Positions 25,273 to 34,375 of a DNA stretch of 64,000 nt are shown piece by piece; position 1 is the stretch's first letter; each line of letters begins with the position of its first letter. A model generated the notes under the pieces. The model did no database searches. It had not been told where the DNA came from and saw only the letters and a program-made list of their open reading frames with translations. Source of the stretch: Acidobacteriota bacterium (GTDB lineage: Bacteria; Acidobacteriota; Vicinamibacteria; Vicinamibacterales; UBA2999); assembly GCA_021730945.1 (NCBI GenBank), contig JAKFYH010000046.1:37857-101856 (forward strand), written 5' to 3'. The translations under genes and the position numbers were made by a program.

Positions 25273-26490
25273 CATTTCACCCGACGACAGGTTCTTGGCT
25301 CACTCGCGGCCACCGGCGCCGCCGCCCTGGTCGACCCCGGGCCGGTCCTGGCGAAACTGGCCGCCGATGTGCCGTGCACCACCGCGGGTCCTGCCGGCGA
25401 ACTGCTGGGCACCTTGCCGCTCTTCCGCGACCGCTCCCAAGTGCAGGCGTTCGGCGTGAAGTACGGCGGGGCCGGGCTGGATGCCCGGATGGTCACGGAC
25501 CTGTCCCTTCTCGAACCCGGCAAGCTCATCACGGCCAACGACCTGGCGTATATCCGGACCGAGATTCCGGCGGCCGCCGCCGCGCATACCGGCCCGTGGA
25601 CACTGGCCACCAGCGGCCTGCTGGCCAAGGACGGCGAGCTCAACCTCGACGTCATCGCCAGGCAGTCGAAAGGCATGGGCCCGCACCTGTTCGAATGCTC
25701 GGGCAACGCCAACCCGTCGAACTTCGGGCTCATGAGCGTGGCCGAATGGGACGGCATACCGCTGGCCGGCATCGTGGCCGGCCTCAAGCCGACAAAGGAG
25801 GCCACCGGCGTGCTGGTCAGTGGCTTCGATCATATCGGCCAGGTCTCCCAGCGCTCGATCGTTGGCGCCAGCTGGGTCTTCCCGCTTGCGTCGCTCGACA
25901 AGCTCGGCGCGTGCCTCGCCGTCCGCATGAACGGCGAGCCGGTGCCCGCCGATCACGGCAAGCCCGTGCGTCTGGTGGTGCCCGGCTGGTACGGCTGCAC
26001 GTGGATCAAGTGGGTCAACGAGATTCGGCTGGTCGGACCTGACGAGCCGGCCACCACCCAGATGGTCGAGTTCGCCAACCGCACGCATCAGGCCGAGCCT
26101 TACAAGCTGGCCAAGGATTACACACCGGCCGACATTCAGACGGCCGCCACCCCGGTCCGCGTGGAGAAGCGTCGCACGCCCGCCGGTATTGAGTACCGCA
26201 TCGTCGGAATTGTCTGGGGCGGCACGAAGGCCGTGGACCGCCTGGCCATCAGGCTGCAGCCCGCCAGCGGCAAGCCTCAGGGCACGGTCGACATGAGCAC
26301 GGGGTTCGAGCCGTTCACGGTGTGTCCCACGCCCAAGACACACGCCATGTGGTCGCTCTGGGAGTATCGCTGGAAGCCGACCGCGCCAGGCACCTATGAC
26401 ATCGCGCTGAAGGTGGCCGACCCGTCGGTGCCGCAGCGCCGGCTCGAGACCGGCTACTACATGCGGCAGGTGACGGTAGCCGAAGTCTGA
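25270..26490 (+). CDS. Tat-exported molybdopterin oxidoreductase (sulfite oxidase / SoxC-like)
   Basis: 406 residues. The N-terminus MHFTRRQVLGSLAATGAAAL is a twin-arginine signal. Sulfite-oxidase fold: the Mo-ligand Cys 143 in HLFECSGNANPSNFG, the substrate/cofactor loop DHGKPVRLVVPGWYGCTWIKW, and a C-terminal dimerisation domain (about 290-405) with GTKAVDRLAIRL and MWSLWEYRWKP. Oxidises sulfite or a related substrate in the periplasm and needs a c-type cytochrome or other acceptor, which the nearby ccm operon could mature. No cytochrome subunit is adjacent. MoaA at 38 kb is the only Moco-synthesis gene in the window. Confidence 0.9.
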   Translation: MHFTRRQVLGSLAATGAAALVDPGPVLAKLAADVPCTTAGPAGELLGTLPLFRDRSQVQAFGVKYGGAGLDARMVTDLSLLEPGKLITANDLAYIRTEIPAAAAAHTGPWTLATSGLLAKDGELNLDVIARQSKGMGPHLFECSGNANPSNFGLMSVAEWDGIPLAGIVAGLKPTKEATGVLVSGFDHIGQVSQRSIVGASWVFPLASLDKLGACLAVRMNGEPVPADHGKPVRLVVPGWYGCTWIKWVNEIRLVGPDEPATTQMVEFANRTHQAEPYKLAKDYTPADIQTAATPVRVEKRRTPAGIEYRIVGIVWGGTKAVDRLAIRLQPASGKPQGTVDMSTGFEPFTVCPTPKTHAMWSLWEYRWKPTAPGTYDIALKVADPSVPQRRLETGYYMRQVTVAEV

Positions 26491-26549
26491 CGGGAGGGCA
26501 CTACTTGTCGGGAGGGCACTTCTTGTCGGGAGGGCACTACTTGTCGGGA
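26491..26549 (+). repeat. Three tandem 18-base units
   Basis: CGGGAGGGCACTACTTGT at 26491-26508 and 26527-26544; the middle copy has one change (TACT to TTCT). The array fills the gap between two convergent genes, the sulfite-oxidase-like enzyme and the TPR protein. Confidence 0.85.
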
Positions 26550-26551
26550 CT

Positions 26552-28189
26552 CTATTTGACCGCCGCGCGCGCTTCGGCCAACTCTGGCAGCCCTGGATCC
26601 GCCAGCTTCCAGTTCGCCAAGAACCGCTGATAGGTCGCTCGGGCGGCGGCGGCGTTGCCGCTGTTGCGATAGGCGCGGGCAAGGCCCAACACCGCTTTGG
26701 ACCGATTCGGCGTGCGCGCCAGGGTCCGGTCGTACCATAGCACCGCTTCCTTGGCGCGTCCCGCCTGCAGGAGCAAGTCGCCGTACAGCTCGTCCGCGCC
26801 TTTCGCGGGAAACGGCCGGCCGATCGGCCGTGGCATGCGGTTCTGCAAGGCGACAGCCCGGTCCATCATCGCGAACGCCTCGATCCGGCGTCCCTGCGCA
26901 AACAGGTCGACCGCTTCCATCTCTCGTAACATGACTTCCGCCTGCTCGCGCAGCTCCGCCGGCTGCGTCGGTGCCGACGCGGTCCGCAGCTGCTCGATCA
27001 CAGCGGCGACCCGCGCGGCATCGCCGAGATTGACCGCGCTCAAGCCCAACGCCAGCAGTTCGTCGATGTTCTCGAAGCTGGTCTGCCCCTTCATCTCGCC
27101 CCAGCGGCTGCTTTCGATGATGTAGCGCGCGCGCATGGACGCGCGGTCGTTGCGAAGCGCCGCCGGGCCGCTACCGCGGCCGATGTCGCTCTCGCCATAC
27201 CCGTGACCGCCCGCATGCTGTGGTGACAGCAAGGCAGTCGTGCCTGGACTGGCGGCACTGACTTTGAGCGCCTCGTCGACGAATGCGATCGCTTCCTTCG
27301 TCTTCGAGAAACGTCCCTGCTGCGTCCACTCGTACTGCAGCCACGACAGGCTGTGGAAGTCGCGGCTGGTGATGGGCAGCCCGCGACGTTTGGCCCACGC
27401 GATGGACGCGTTCCACGACTCCTGGTCGGATGCGGCGGCCTCATCCCACAGGCCCACCTGGAGAAACGCATGGGCGGGCATGTGGAGCGCGTGGCTCGCC
27501 GCGGGCGCAATCCTGGCGTACGCGCGCGCGGCCGGCAGGCCGCGTGCCGCCAGCTGGCCATGGTCATAGGCGTGCAGGATGTAGTGCGCCGCGCCGGGGT
27601 GGTTCGGACTCCGCGCAAAGACGCGTTCGGCAATGGCGCCCGCCTGCCGCCGCAGCGGCAGCGAGGCATCGCCTCGCGGCATCGTCGCCAGTAAGGCCAG
27701 CGCGTAGAACGTCTGTGCTTCATCGTCTGCCGGGTTCCCGGCGGCCACCTTGGCCATGGCCGCCGCATAGGCCGCGGCCCTGGCCGGCTTGTCACCGGGA
27801 CCATACAGGGCCTCGACGGCGCGCAGGAAGCCCTGCTCGCGCGGTGTCCGAGCCTTGGTAACTCTCGCGTCGGTCGTGGGTCCCAGCTTCGCCAACGCAG
27901 CGCGAGCCTGCGGCAGTTCCTCGTAGAACCAGAGCGGCTGGCTGAAGCTGAGAGCCTCTCCCCAATAGGCCATGGCAAACCCCGGATCGGCCTTCTGGGC
28001 CGCCCGAAATGCGTCGATGGCGTCCTCGTAGCCGAAGCTGTGCAACCAGGCGACACCGCGTTGGAAGTCGGCCTGTGCGGCCGGGCTGCCGGAGTTGACG
28101 AACGTGGCGCGGCCCAGTTGGGCGCTGGACTGTGCGAGCGGCGTCACCAGGGCGGTGCACGCCAGGGCCAAGACAAGAAACGGACGCAT
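26552..28189 (-). CDS. Secreted TPR-repeat protein
   Basis: 545 residues with a signal peptide (RPFLVLALACTALVTPLAQSSAQ). Tetratricopeptide-like repeats begin at about residue 40 (AQADFQRGVAWLHSFGYEDAIDAFRAAQKADPGFAMAYW region) and recur at the C-terminus (KEAVLWYDRTLARTPNRSKAVLGLARAYRNSGN region). The middle has conserved His-rich segments (HYILHAYDHGQLAARG; ALHMPAHAFLQVGLWDEA) that look like a buried metal or catalytic site rather than TPR packing. Acts in the periplasm; partner unknown. A TAGGCT hexamer eight bases before the ATG could serve as -10. Confidence 0.8.
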   Translation of the reverse strand: MRPFLVLALACTALVTPLAQSSAQLGRATFVNSGSPAAQADFQRGVAWLHSFGYEDAIDAFRAAQKADPGFAMAYWGEALSFSQPLWFYEELPQARAALAKLGPTTDARVTKARTPREQGFLRAVEALYGPGDKPARAAAYAAAMAKVAAGNPADDEAQTFYALALLATMPRGDASLPLRRQAGAIAERVFARSPNHPGAAHYILHAYDHGQLAARGLPAARAYARIAPAASHALHMPAHAFLQVGLWDEAAASDQESWNASIAWAKRRGLPITSRDFHSLSWLQYEWTQQGRFSKTKEAIAFVDEALKVSAASPGTTALLSPQHAGGHGYGESDIGRGSGPAALRNDRASMRARYIIESSRWGEMKGQTSFENIDELLALGLSAVNLGDAARVAAVIEQLRTASAPTQPAELREQAEVMLREMEAVDLFAQGRRIEAFAMMDRAVALQNRMPRPIGRPFPAKGADELYGDLLLQAGRAKEAVLWYDRTLARTPNRSKAVLGLARAYRNSGNAAAARATYQRFLANWKLADPGLPELAEARAAVK

Positions 28190-28206
28190 GTGAATTAAGC
28201 CTAGCG

Positions 28207-28245
28207 CAAAAAGAAAACGGGGCGCTCCATTTTGGAGCGCCCCGT
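28207..28245 (-). terminator. Strong Rho-independent terminator of the TonB-receptor gene
   Basis: A 13-bp perfect stem (28217-28229 with 28233-28245; GGGGCGCTCC core) with a three-base loop. On the minus strand it is followed by TTTCTTTTTGCG. It lies about 100 bases after the receptor stop. Confidence 0.85.
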
Positions 28246-28250
28246 CCCTA

Positions 28251-28334
28251 CGCTGCGAAGCAGCGCCCTACCGAGTGGCGAAGCCAAGAGGCCCAACCAC
28301 ATTGTGGCCCGACCGAGCCGCGCGAGCGGCTCGG
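28251..28334. repeat. Cluster of three short hairpins with GAA or GCGA loops
   Basis: CGCTGC-GAA-GCAGCG (28251-28265), TGGC-GAA-GCCA (28276-28286) and CCGAGCCGC-GCGA-GCGGCTCGG (28313-28334), all between the TonB-receptor stop and its terminator. They look like REP-type or mRNA 3'-end stabilising stems. Confidence 0.6.
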
Positions 28335-28342
28335 CCCAACCG

Positions 28343-31300
28343 TTAGAACGAAAGGCGGAACATCATCTGCGTCAGCCGCATGAAGCCAGACTGCGAGCGG
28401 ATCTGGCCGAACGTCGAGCTGTTGATCGTGTGGATCGGGCCACGAACCTTGACCGTGTTGGTCAGGTTCTGGACTTCCAGACGGATCTCGCCGCGCACGC
28501 GACCGGGGAAGCGGATGGCCTTGTTGGCCACGAAGTCCCAGTTGTTGCGCGAGGGCGTCCGGACGCTGCCGTCGGTGCGGGGCGAGGTGCCCAGCGTGTA
28601 GATGGCCGGCTGCGAATACGCCGCCGAGTTCAGCCAGAGCCCGACGCCGCACTCCTGACCGGTCACGCAACCGGCGTTGAGGGGCGGCGCAATGCGGTCG
28701 TAGTCCGAACCGCTGGTGGCCTGCTCTGAACCCGTGAGGTTCACGCGCTGCATGCGCGTGAAGATGTTGGTGTTGTTGCTGCCGGTTGCGACGGCCATCG
28801 GGAAGCCCGCCTCGATCGAGAAGATCGACGACAGGGTCCAGTCGCCCAGGATCTGCGCGGCCACACCACTGGTGGCCCAGCGCTTGCCCTCGCCGAACGG
28901 CAGTTCGACGATCGGCGAGATGGTGATCTTGTGCGGCACGTCGAGGATTCCGATCGAGTATTCCGGCGCGAGGTTGTTCGCGTCGAGGGCCTCGGTGGTG
29001 TTGCGCGAGAAGAAGTTGCTCTCGCCGAACTGGTTGTCCATCAGGTGGCTGTAGGTGTAGTTAGCGCGGGCACCCCAACCGTTCTTGACGCGCTTCTCGA
29101 ACTTGAGCACGGCCGCGTTGTACTGGCTCTTGCCCGCGGTCGTCTGGCGCATCAGGATGTCGTTGAACTGCGGGAACGGCCGCAGCAGTTCACGACGCTG
29201 AATCGTGGCGCTGGTCACGCTCTTGCCCTGCCCCGCGGGCAGGCCGAAGAACGGGTTTGGCACCTGGTCGAGCAGGGCCGAGCCGAGCGCCAGGTACTGC
29301 ACGGGCACCTGGTTGATGTTCAGCACGCCGTCGTTCGAACCGCCCAAGCCCAGGTCGCGGCCTGTGGCGCCGACGTATTCGAAGCCGACCGCGATGCCGC
29401 CGCCCAGCTCGCGCGAGACGTCGATCGAGTACTGCTGAATGTAGGGCGACTTCTTGTCCTGATCGATGAACTCGATCTGCGAACCAACGCCGGTCAGGGC
29501 ACCGAGCGCATTGCCGATCGGCTGCGACACGCCACCCGGGAACGGGTTGGCCACCGTCACGGTCGGCGTGAACTGCCCCTGGCTGATGAAGGTGTTCTGG
29601 CTGTAGCCAATCTGGCCGTAGTTGGCGCTGCCGACACCCTGGTAGTTCCAGGGCGCCCAGTAGACGCCGTAGCCGGCGCGGACCACCGTCTTGGGGTTGA
29701 ACGAGTAGACCACGCCGACGCGCGGCGAGATCTTCATCGCGACCGGGTTGCCCTGGTAGTTGTTGGCGCCGTTCTGACCGGCGTAAACCAAGCCACCACG
29801 AACCGGCTGGCCGTTGACGCTCACCGCACCGAGCGCGCCGCCCGGGTTCAGGGTGCGATCGAACGCGACCGTGAAGCCGTCGTTCTCTTCCATCAGGCCG
29901 GTCTCGTGTTCGAGGCGGATGCCGTAGTTGAAGGTCAGCTTCGGACCCACGCGCCAGTCGTCCTGCGCGTAGCCGCCGTAGTAGTGCACGAAGGCATTGA
30001 ACGGCGACGAGATGCCGATGCGGCTCTGGTTACCCGGATCACCCGAGGGATAGCCGAGCAGCATGCTCGCCAGCGCGTTGCCCGAGGGCGTCGCGCCGTT
30101 CACGCCGTTCGACAGCGGGTTGGCCGAGGTGTAGTAGCGGTCGAAGTTGAGCGTACCGGCAGCGCCCGAGAACGACTGCGTCTCGTTGCCGATCGTGCGG
30201 TAGTCGAACCCAACCTTGAAGGTGTGGCTGCCGACCAGCTTCGAGATCGCGCCGTTGGCGCCCCACGAATACCAGTTACGCGGTGTGGGGTCGATCGCAC
30301 CCTGACCGCCGTAGTCGGTCGCAGTGATGTTGGGGTACTTCTTGATCTGCATCTGGCCCAAGAACGTCGAACTGAAGCCCAGCTGCGACGGGTCGTAGTC
30401 CACCGACAGCGTGTCGTCGTCGAGGAAGCGGGTCCAGCCGTAGCGCAGGGTGACCACCGTGTTGTTGCTCGGCAGCCAGGTGTTGTTGAGCGCCACCATC
30501 TGGACGCGGCGCGCCAGCAGGTAGTCGTTCGGGTCGATCGCGTTGTGCTCGCCGGGAACCCAGAAGTTGGAGCAGGGCTCGTCGGTCTTGTTGTAGAGGT
30601 AGAACCCCGACAACGACAAGCGGTCGTTGAAGCGGTGATCCACCTTGCCGGTGTACATCATCGCGAAGTCCTTCACCTGCGCGTCGGTCGCGTAGTTGGC
30701 GCTGCCGTTGCTGACGTCGTTCTGGGGCGTCGGGTAGTTCGCCACCAGGTTCTTGCCGACCGTGCTGATGCGGCTGGCGGGAATGACGTTGCCGGGGAAC
30801 GGCGTGCGGCCGGTGCCGTCGGCGGCGCCGGTGAGCGGATCGTAAATCACCACCAGGCGGCCGGCCGAGTCGAAGCTCTGCGAGAAGTCGCCATTGCGTT
30901 CGCGGCTGGTCGGGAAGCGCAGCGAACCGTTGCGCGTGGTATTGGACGAGTAGCCTTCCTGCCCATACCAGAAGAACGTGCGGTTCTTGACGATCGGACC
31001 GCCGAAGCCGCCGCCGCCGAGCATGTACTTGATGTCGGGCAGGGGCTGGCCCGCCAGCTTCGAGAAGAAGCCGTTAGCCGCGCCCCACTTGGGACGAGTC
31101 TGATAGAAACCGCTGCCGTGGAATTCGTTGCCGCCCGACTTGGTGGCGACGTTGAACGTGCCGCCGCCGGTACGGCCGGTCTCGGCGTCGTACTGGTGGA
31201 CCTGGACGTTCACGCCTTCCAGCGCTTCCATCGTCGGGTTGGCCGACGCGCGGTTGCGCATGTCGGTGACGGGCACACCGTCAACCAGGTAGTTGTTCGC

Positions 31301-31876
31301 GCGGCGCGCACCGCCGCCGAGCGACAGCAGCGACGCGTTGGTCTGGTCCTGCTGGCGGTTGAACTGCGCATCGCCCGATGCCACCACGGTCGGAATCGTC
31401 ACGGCGAAGAGGAACGCCGAACGGCCGCCGCTCGGCAACGACGCCAGCTGCGTCGAGTCGATCACGCCGCCGGTCGAAGCATTCGAGGTGTCGATGATCG
31501 GCGCTTCGCCGGTGACCGTGATGGTCTCCTGCAACTGGCCGACGTCGAGCTTGATGTCGAGCGTGACGAACTGCTGCGTCGCCACGCGGACGCCCTTGTT
31601 CTCGTAGGTCTTGAACCCGGTCAGCTCGGCCTTCACGGAGTAGGAGCCGGGGGGCACGGCCGTGAAGTCGTACTGGCCACGGTCGTTCGACACCGCTTCG
31701 CGGGTGGCGCCGTTGCCTTCGTTGGTGAGAGTCACGGTGACGCCGGGGACGACGCCGCCCGAGTCACTGACACTGCCACGAACACCGCCCGTGAACGTCT
31801 GCGCCCACGCCGTGGTCGAGACCAATGGAACGATCAGCAGCGCCAGAAAGCACCACTGAAACAAGGATTTCCTCAT
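28343..31876 (-). CDS. TonB-dependent receptor of the Oar/CarboxypepD_reg type
   Basis: 1177 residues from ATG 31876, preceded by GGAGGA eight bases upstream; upstream in-frame codons lack a signal peptide at the right place. Order: signal peptide (LFQWCFLALLIVPLVSTTAWAQ), a carboxypeptidase-regulatory-like domain (about 30-110; VRGSVSDSGGVVPGVTVTL), the plug domain (about 125-250; TSNASTGGVIDSTQLASLPS), and a 22-strand barrel ending in Phe (MMFRLSF). Imports a large substrate across the outer membrane using ExbB/ExbD/TonB. Oar-type receptors are highly expanded in Acidobacteriota; substrate unknown. Ends in a strong terminator. Confidence 0.92.
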   Translation of the reverse strand: MRKSLFQWCFLALLIVPLVSTTAWAQTFTGGVRGSVSDSGGVVPGVTVTLTNEGNGATREAVSNDRGQYDFTAVPPGSYSVKAELTGFKTYENKGVRVATQQFVTLDIKLDVGQLQETITVTGEAPIIDTSNASTGGVIDSTQLASLPSGGRSAFLFAVTIPTVVASGDAQFNRQQDQTNASLLSLGGGARRANNYLVDGVPVTDMRNRASANPTMEALEGVNVQVHQYDAETGRTGGGTFNVATKSGGNEFHGSGFYQTRPKWGAANGFFSKLAGQPLPDIKYMLGGGGFGGPIVKNRTFFWYGQEGYSSNTTRNGSLRFPTSRERNGDFSQSFDSAGRLVVIYDPLTGAADGTGRTPFPGNVIPASRISTVGKNLVANYPTPQNDVSNGSANYATDAQVKDFAMMYTGKVDHRFNDRLSLSGFYLYNKTDEPCSNFWVPGEHNAIDPNDYLLARRVQMVALNNTWLPSNNTVVTLRYGWTRFLDDDTLSVDYDPSQLGFSSTFLGQMQIKKYPNITATDYGGQGAIDPTPRNWYSWGANGAISKLVGSHTFKVGFDYRTIGNETQSFSGAAGTLNFDRYYTSANPLSNGVNGATPSGNALASMLLGYPSGDPGNQSRIGISSPFNAFVHYYGGYAQDDWRVGPKLTFNYGIRLEHETGLMEENDGFTVAFDRTLNPGGALGAVSVNGQPVRGGLVYAGQNGANNYQGNPVAMKISPRVGVVYSFNPKTVVRAGYGVYWAPWNYQGVGSANYGQIGYSQNTFISQGQFTPTVTVANPFPGGVSQPIGNALGALTGVGSQIEFIDQDKKSPYIQQYSIDVSRELGGGIAVGFEYVGATGRDLGLGGSNDGVLNINQVPVQYLALGSALLDQVPNPFFGLPAGQGKSVTSATIQRRELLRPFPQFNDILMRQTTAGKSQYNAAVLKFEKRVKNGWGARANYTYSHLMDNQFGESNFFSRNTTEALDANNLAPEYSIGILDVPHKITISPIVELPFGEGKRWATSGVAAQILGDWTLSSIFSIEAGFPMAVATGSNNTNIFTRMQRVNLTGSEQATSGSDYDRIAPPLNAGCVTGQECGVGLWLNSAAYSQPAIYTLGTSPRTDGSVRTPSRNNWDFVANKAIRFPGRVRGEIRLEVQNLTNTVKVRGPIHTINSSTFGQIRSQSGFMRLTQMMFRLSF

Positions 31877-32056
31877 ACTCGCATTCCTCCAAATCGAAGA
31901 AGTCCGAACGCTGGCCGCACCAGCGCAAGGACACAACGGTGCCGCAGAGATCAAGCCAATTTCAACGAACGAGCCGGTTGTAACGGTTTTCTAACAAAGA
32001 TGCGGGAGTGTAGGTCACCCGGCTTGGCCATTGCAAGACCAGAACGCTCCAACGAC

Positions 32057-33748
32057 CTACGATTTTTTGGATCGTTCCTCGTCCGTCACGGCACCGGTGC
32101 TCGCCGTGGACACCTGCCGGGCATACTTTGACAGCACGCCTCGCGTGTATCGGGGCTTTCGAGGGCGCCAGGCTTTGCGACGGGCGCGCCACTCTTTTTC
32201 CGTCAAGGCGGCGCTCAGGCTCCGGGTTCGGGCATCGATCGTGATGGCGTCGCCATTCTTGACGAGCGCCAACGGTCCGCCGGCAAACGCCTCCGGAGTA
32301 ATGTGGCCCACCACGAAGCCATGAGTACCCCCGCTGAAGCGGCCGTCGGTAATCAGGGCGACCTCGGCCCCCATCCCCCGCCCCATGATGGCGCTGGTTG
32401 GCGACAGCATCTCGCGCATGCCGGGCCCGCCCTGCGGCCCCTCGTAGCGAATCACGACCACGTCGCCTTTCTTGATCTTGCCGGCCAGGATCGCGGCCAG
32501 CGCCGCCTCCTCGCGGTCGTAAACGCGGGCGCGTCCGGTAAACCGCTCGCCTTCCTTGCCGCTGATCTTCGCCACTGCGCCCTCCGGCGCCAGGTTGCCG
32601 CGCAGGATCACCAGGTGGCTGTCCCTCTTGATCGGGTCGGCGACCGTCCGCACGACCTCCTGGCCGGCCGGATAGTCGGGGGTGTCGCGCAGATTCTCCG
32701 CCAGCGTGCGGCCGGTCACGGTCATGGCCTCGCCGTGCAGCAGCCCGGCCTCCAACAGCCGTTTCAAGAGCGGCGTCAGGCCGCCAATCTTGATCAGTTC
32801 GGCCATGACGAACTTGCCGCTCGGCTTGAGGTCGGCCAGCACCGGGACCCGCTTGCCAATCCGCGTGAAGTCATCGAGCGTCAGCTTGACTTCGGCGGCA
32901 TGGGCGATCGCCAGCAGGTGCAGCACCGCATTGGTCGAGCCGCCCAGGGCGACGACGGTGGTGATGGCGTTTTCGAAGGCCTGGCGGGTCAGAATGTCAC
33001 GCGGCCGGAGGTTCTGTTCGATCAGCCGCACCACGGCATCGCCCGCCGCGGTGCAATCGCGCTTCTTGTCGTCAGAGACCGCCGCCTGCGCCGAGCTATT
33101 GGGAAGACTGAGGCCCAGGGCCTCGATCGCCGAGGCCATGGTGTTGGCCGTGTACATGCCCCCGCACGACCCCGCCCCGGGACAGGCGTGCTGCTCGAGG
33201 TCGGCCAGAGACGCATCGGAGAGCTTCCCGGCCGCGTGCTGCCCCACCGCCTCGAACACCGACACAATGTCGACCGGGCGGTTCTGAAACACGCCGGGCA
33301 GAATCGTGCCGCCGTAGACAAACACCGCCGGACGATTCAAGCGGGCCATCGCGATCACGCAGGCCGGCATGTTCTTGTCGCAGCCGCCGATCGCCACCAG
33401 CCCGTCTAGACCTTCGGCCGCCATCACCGTCTCGATCGAGTCGGCAATCACCTCGCGCGACACCAACGAATACTTCATGCCCTCGGTGCCCATCGAGATG
33501 CCGTCGGACACGGTGATGGTGTTGAAGATCGACGGCTTGCCGCCGGCGCGGTTGACACCGTCGGCCGCATGCCGCGCCAGCACGTCAATGTGGACGTTGC
33601 ACGGCGTGACCTGGCTCCAGGTGGAACAGACGCCGACTTGTGACTTCTGAAAGTCGGCCCGCGTAAAGCCGACGGCGTGCAGCATCGCTCGCCCCGGGGC
33701 GCGTTCGGGGCCATCCAAGACCAAAGAGGAGTGAGGACGTTTGCTCAT
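32057..33748 (-). CDS. ilvD: Dihydroxy-acid dehydratase
   Basis: 563 residues, the usual length. Dehydrates 2,3-dihydroxy-isovalerate and -methylvalerate in branched-chain amino acid biosynthesis. Fe-S cluster ligands: Cys 50 in SQVTPCNVH, Cys 123 in [11 protein letters not shown] and the [18 protein letters not shown] block; further signatures [11 protein letters not shown] and [13 protein letters not shown]-terminus carries the family [13 protein letters not shown] motif soon after the start. Stand-alone; no ilvBNC neighbours. Upstream lies a long inverted-repeat array; a TGTAAT hexamer is only two bases before the ATG. Confidence 0.96.
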   Translation of the reverse strand: MSKRPHSSLVLDGPERAPGRAMLHAVGFTRADFQKSQVGVCSTWSQVTPCNVHIDVLARHAADGVNRAGGKPSIFNTITVSDGISMGTEGMKYSLVSREVIADSIETVMAAEGLDGLVAIGGCDKNMPACVIAMARLNRPAVFVYGGTILPGVFQNRPVDIVSVFEAVGQHAAGKLSDASLADLEQHACPGAGSCGGMYTANTMASAIEALGLSLPNSSAQAAVSDDKKRDCTAAGDAVVRLIEQNLRPRDILTRQAFENAITTVVALGGSTNAVLHLLAIAHAAEVKLTLDDFTRIGKRVPVLADLKPSGKFVMAELIKIGGLTPLLKRLLEAGLLHGEAMTVTGRTLAENLRDTPDYPAGQEVVRTVADPIKRDSHLVILRGNLAPEGAVAKISGKEGERFTGRARVYDREEAALAAILAGKIKKGDVVVIRYEGPQGGPGMREMLSPTSAIMGRGMGAEVALITDGRFSGGTHGFVVGHITPEAFAGGPLALVKNGDAITIDARTRSLSAALTEKEWRARRKAWRPRKPRYTRGVLSKYARQVSTASTGAVTDEERSKKS

Positions 33749-33757
33749 GAATTACAG

Positions 33758-33967
33758 AGGTGCCTATGGTGCGTACGGTGCCTAAGGTGCTTAAGGGTTT
33801 AGTGCCAACGGTGCCAACGGTGCAACGGTGCAACGGTGCAACGGTGCAACGGTGCGTCGAAGCATAGCACCCACCCATTGGCACCCACCCCTTTGGCACC
33901 TACCCCCTTGGCACCATAGGCACCATAGGCACCGTACGCACCCTAAGCCCCCCCTCACTCTTGGCAC
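33758..33967. repeat. Inverted array of GGTGC / GCACC words between ilvD and the S4 gene
   Basis: The ilvD side carries GGTGC words, including four perfect GGTGCAAC units and a fifth partial copy at 33819-33855; the S4 side carries GCACC words. The arms 33768-33790 and 33920-33942 are reverse complements with one mismatch in 23. The array ends at the -10 box of the S4 gene. Confidence 0.85.
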
Positions 33968-33982
33968 TATGCTGTCCTCGTG
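33968..33982 (+). promoter_or_regulatory. -10 hexamer TATGCT six bases before GTG of the S4-domain gene
   Basis: TATGCT 33968-33973, six-base gap, GTG 33980. Preceded by GGCAC, as is the moaA -10 box (GGCACTATGAT), suggesting a common extended element. Confidence 0.55.
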
Positions 33983-34363
33983 GATTCCGTTCGCTTGGAT
34001 GTGTGGCTCGACGTCGCGTGCGTGTTCAAGACGCGCTCGGAAGCGCAGAAGGCCTGCAAGCTCGGCAAGGTCAGCGTCAATGGCCAGACCGCCAAGCCCC
34101 ATCGCGAGGTCAAGGCGGGCGATCAACTGGTAGTGCAACGCCCGATGGGTCGCAAGCAGCTTCTGACCGTGCGCGGCGTGGCCGACCGCAGCCTCGCGCG
34201 CGCCGAGGCGCGGCTCTTGTACGAGGACACCTCGCCGCTCCCGACGCCCGAAGAGATCGAACTGCGCAAGCTCGAGCGGATCTATCGCGCCGCGGCGACA
34301 CCGCCCACCCGGCCCGACCGGGACCAGCGACGGACCCTGCGCCGGTTGAAGCGGGGGGAGTAA
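33980..34363 (+). CDS. S4-domain RNA-binding protein (Hsp15/HslR-like)
   Basis: 127 residues from GTG 33980. The N-terminal 60 residues are an S4 RNA-binding domain (VRLDVWLDVACVFKTRSEA, CKLGKVSVNGQTAKPHREVKAGDQL) as in Hsp15, which binds stalled 50S subunits. The C-terminal part is acidic then strongly basic (RDQRRTLRRLKRG). Small stand-alone S4 proteins act on ribosomal or structured RNA. The TAA stop overlaps the -10 box of the next gene, so the pair may have independent promoters. Confidence 0.87.
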   Translation: MDSVRLDVWLDVACVFKTRSEAQKACKLGKVSVNGQTAKPHREVKAGDQLVVQRPMGRKQLLTVRGVADRSLARAEARLLYEDTSPLPTPEEIELRKLERIYRAAATPPTRPDRDQRRTLRRLKRGE

Positions 34364-34375
34364 GATGCTGTCGTG
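34361..34375 (+). promoter_or_regulatory. -10 hexamer TAAGAT overlapping the S4 stop, six bases before the UPF0182 GTG
   Basis: TAAGAT 34361-34366 contains the S4-gene TAA; six bases later GTG 34373 starts the next gene. Confidence 0.45.

Noticed and set aside
28931..32131. A plus-strand 1066-codon frame opposite the TonB receptor
   Set aside because: Composition is Arg/Val/His mirror of the receptor codons, with no motif or membrane segment.
33758..33967. GGTGC array as a CRISPR
   Set aside because: Units are 8-10 bases, no spacers of constant length, and no cas genes.
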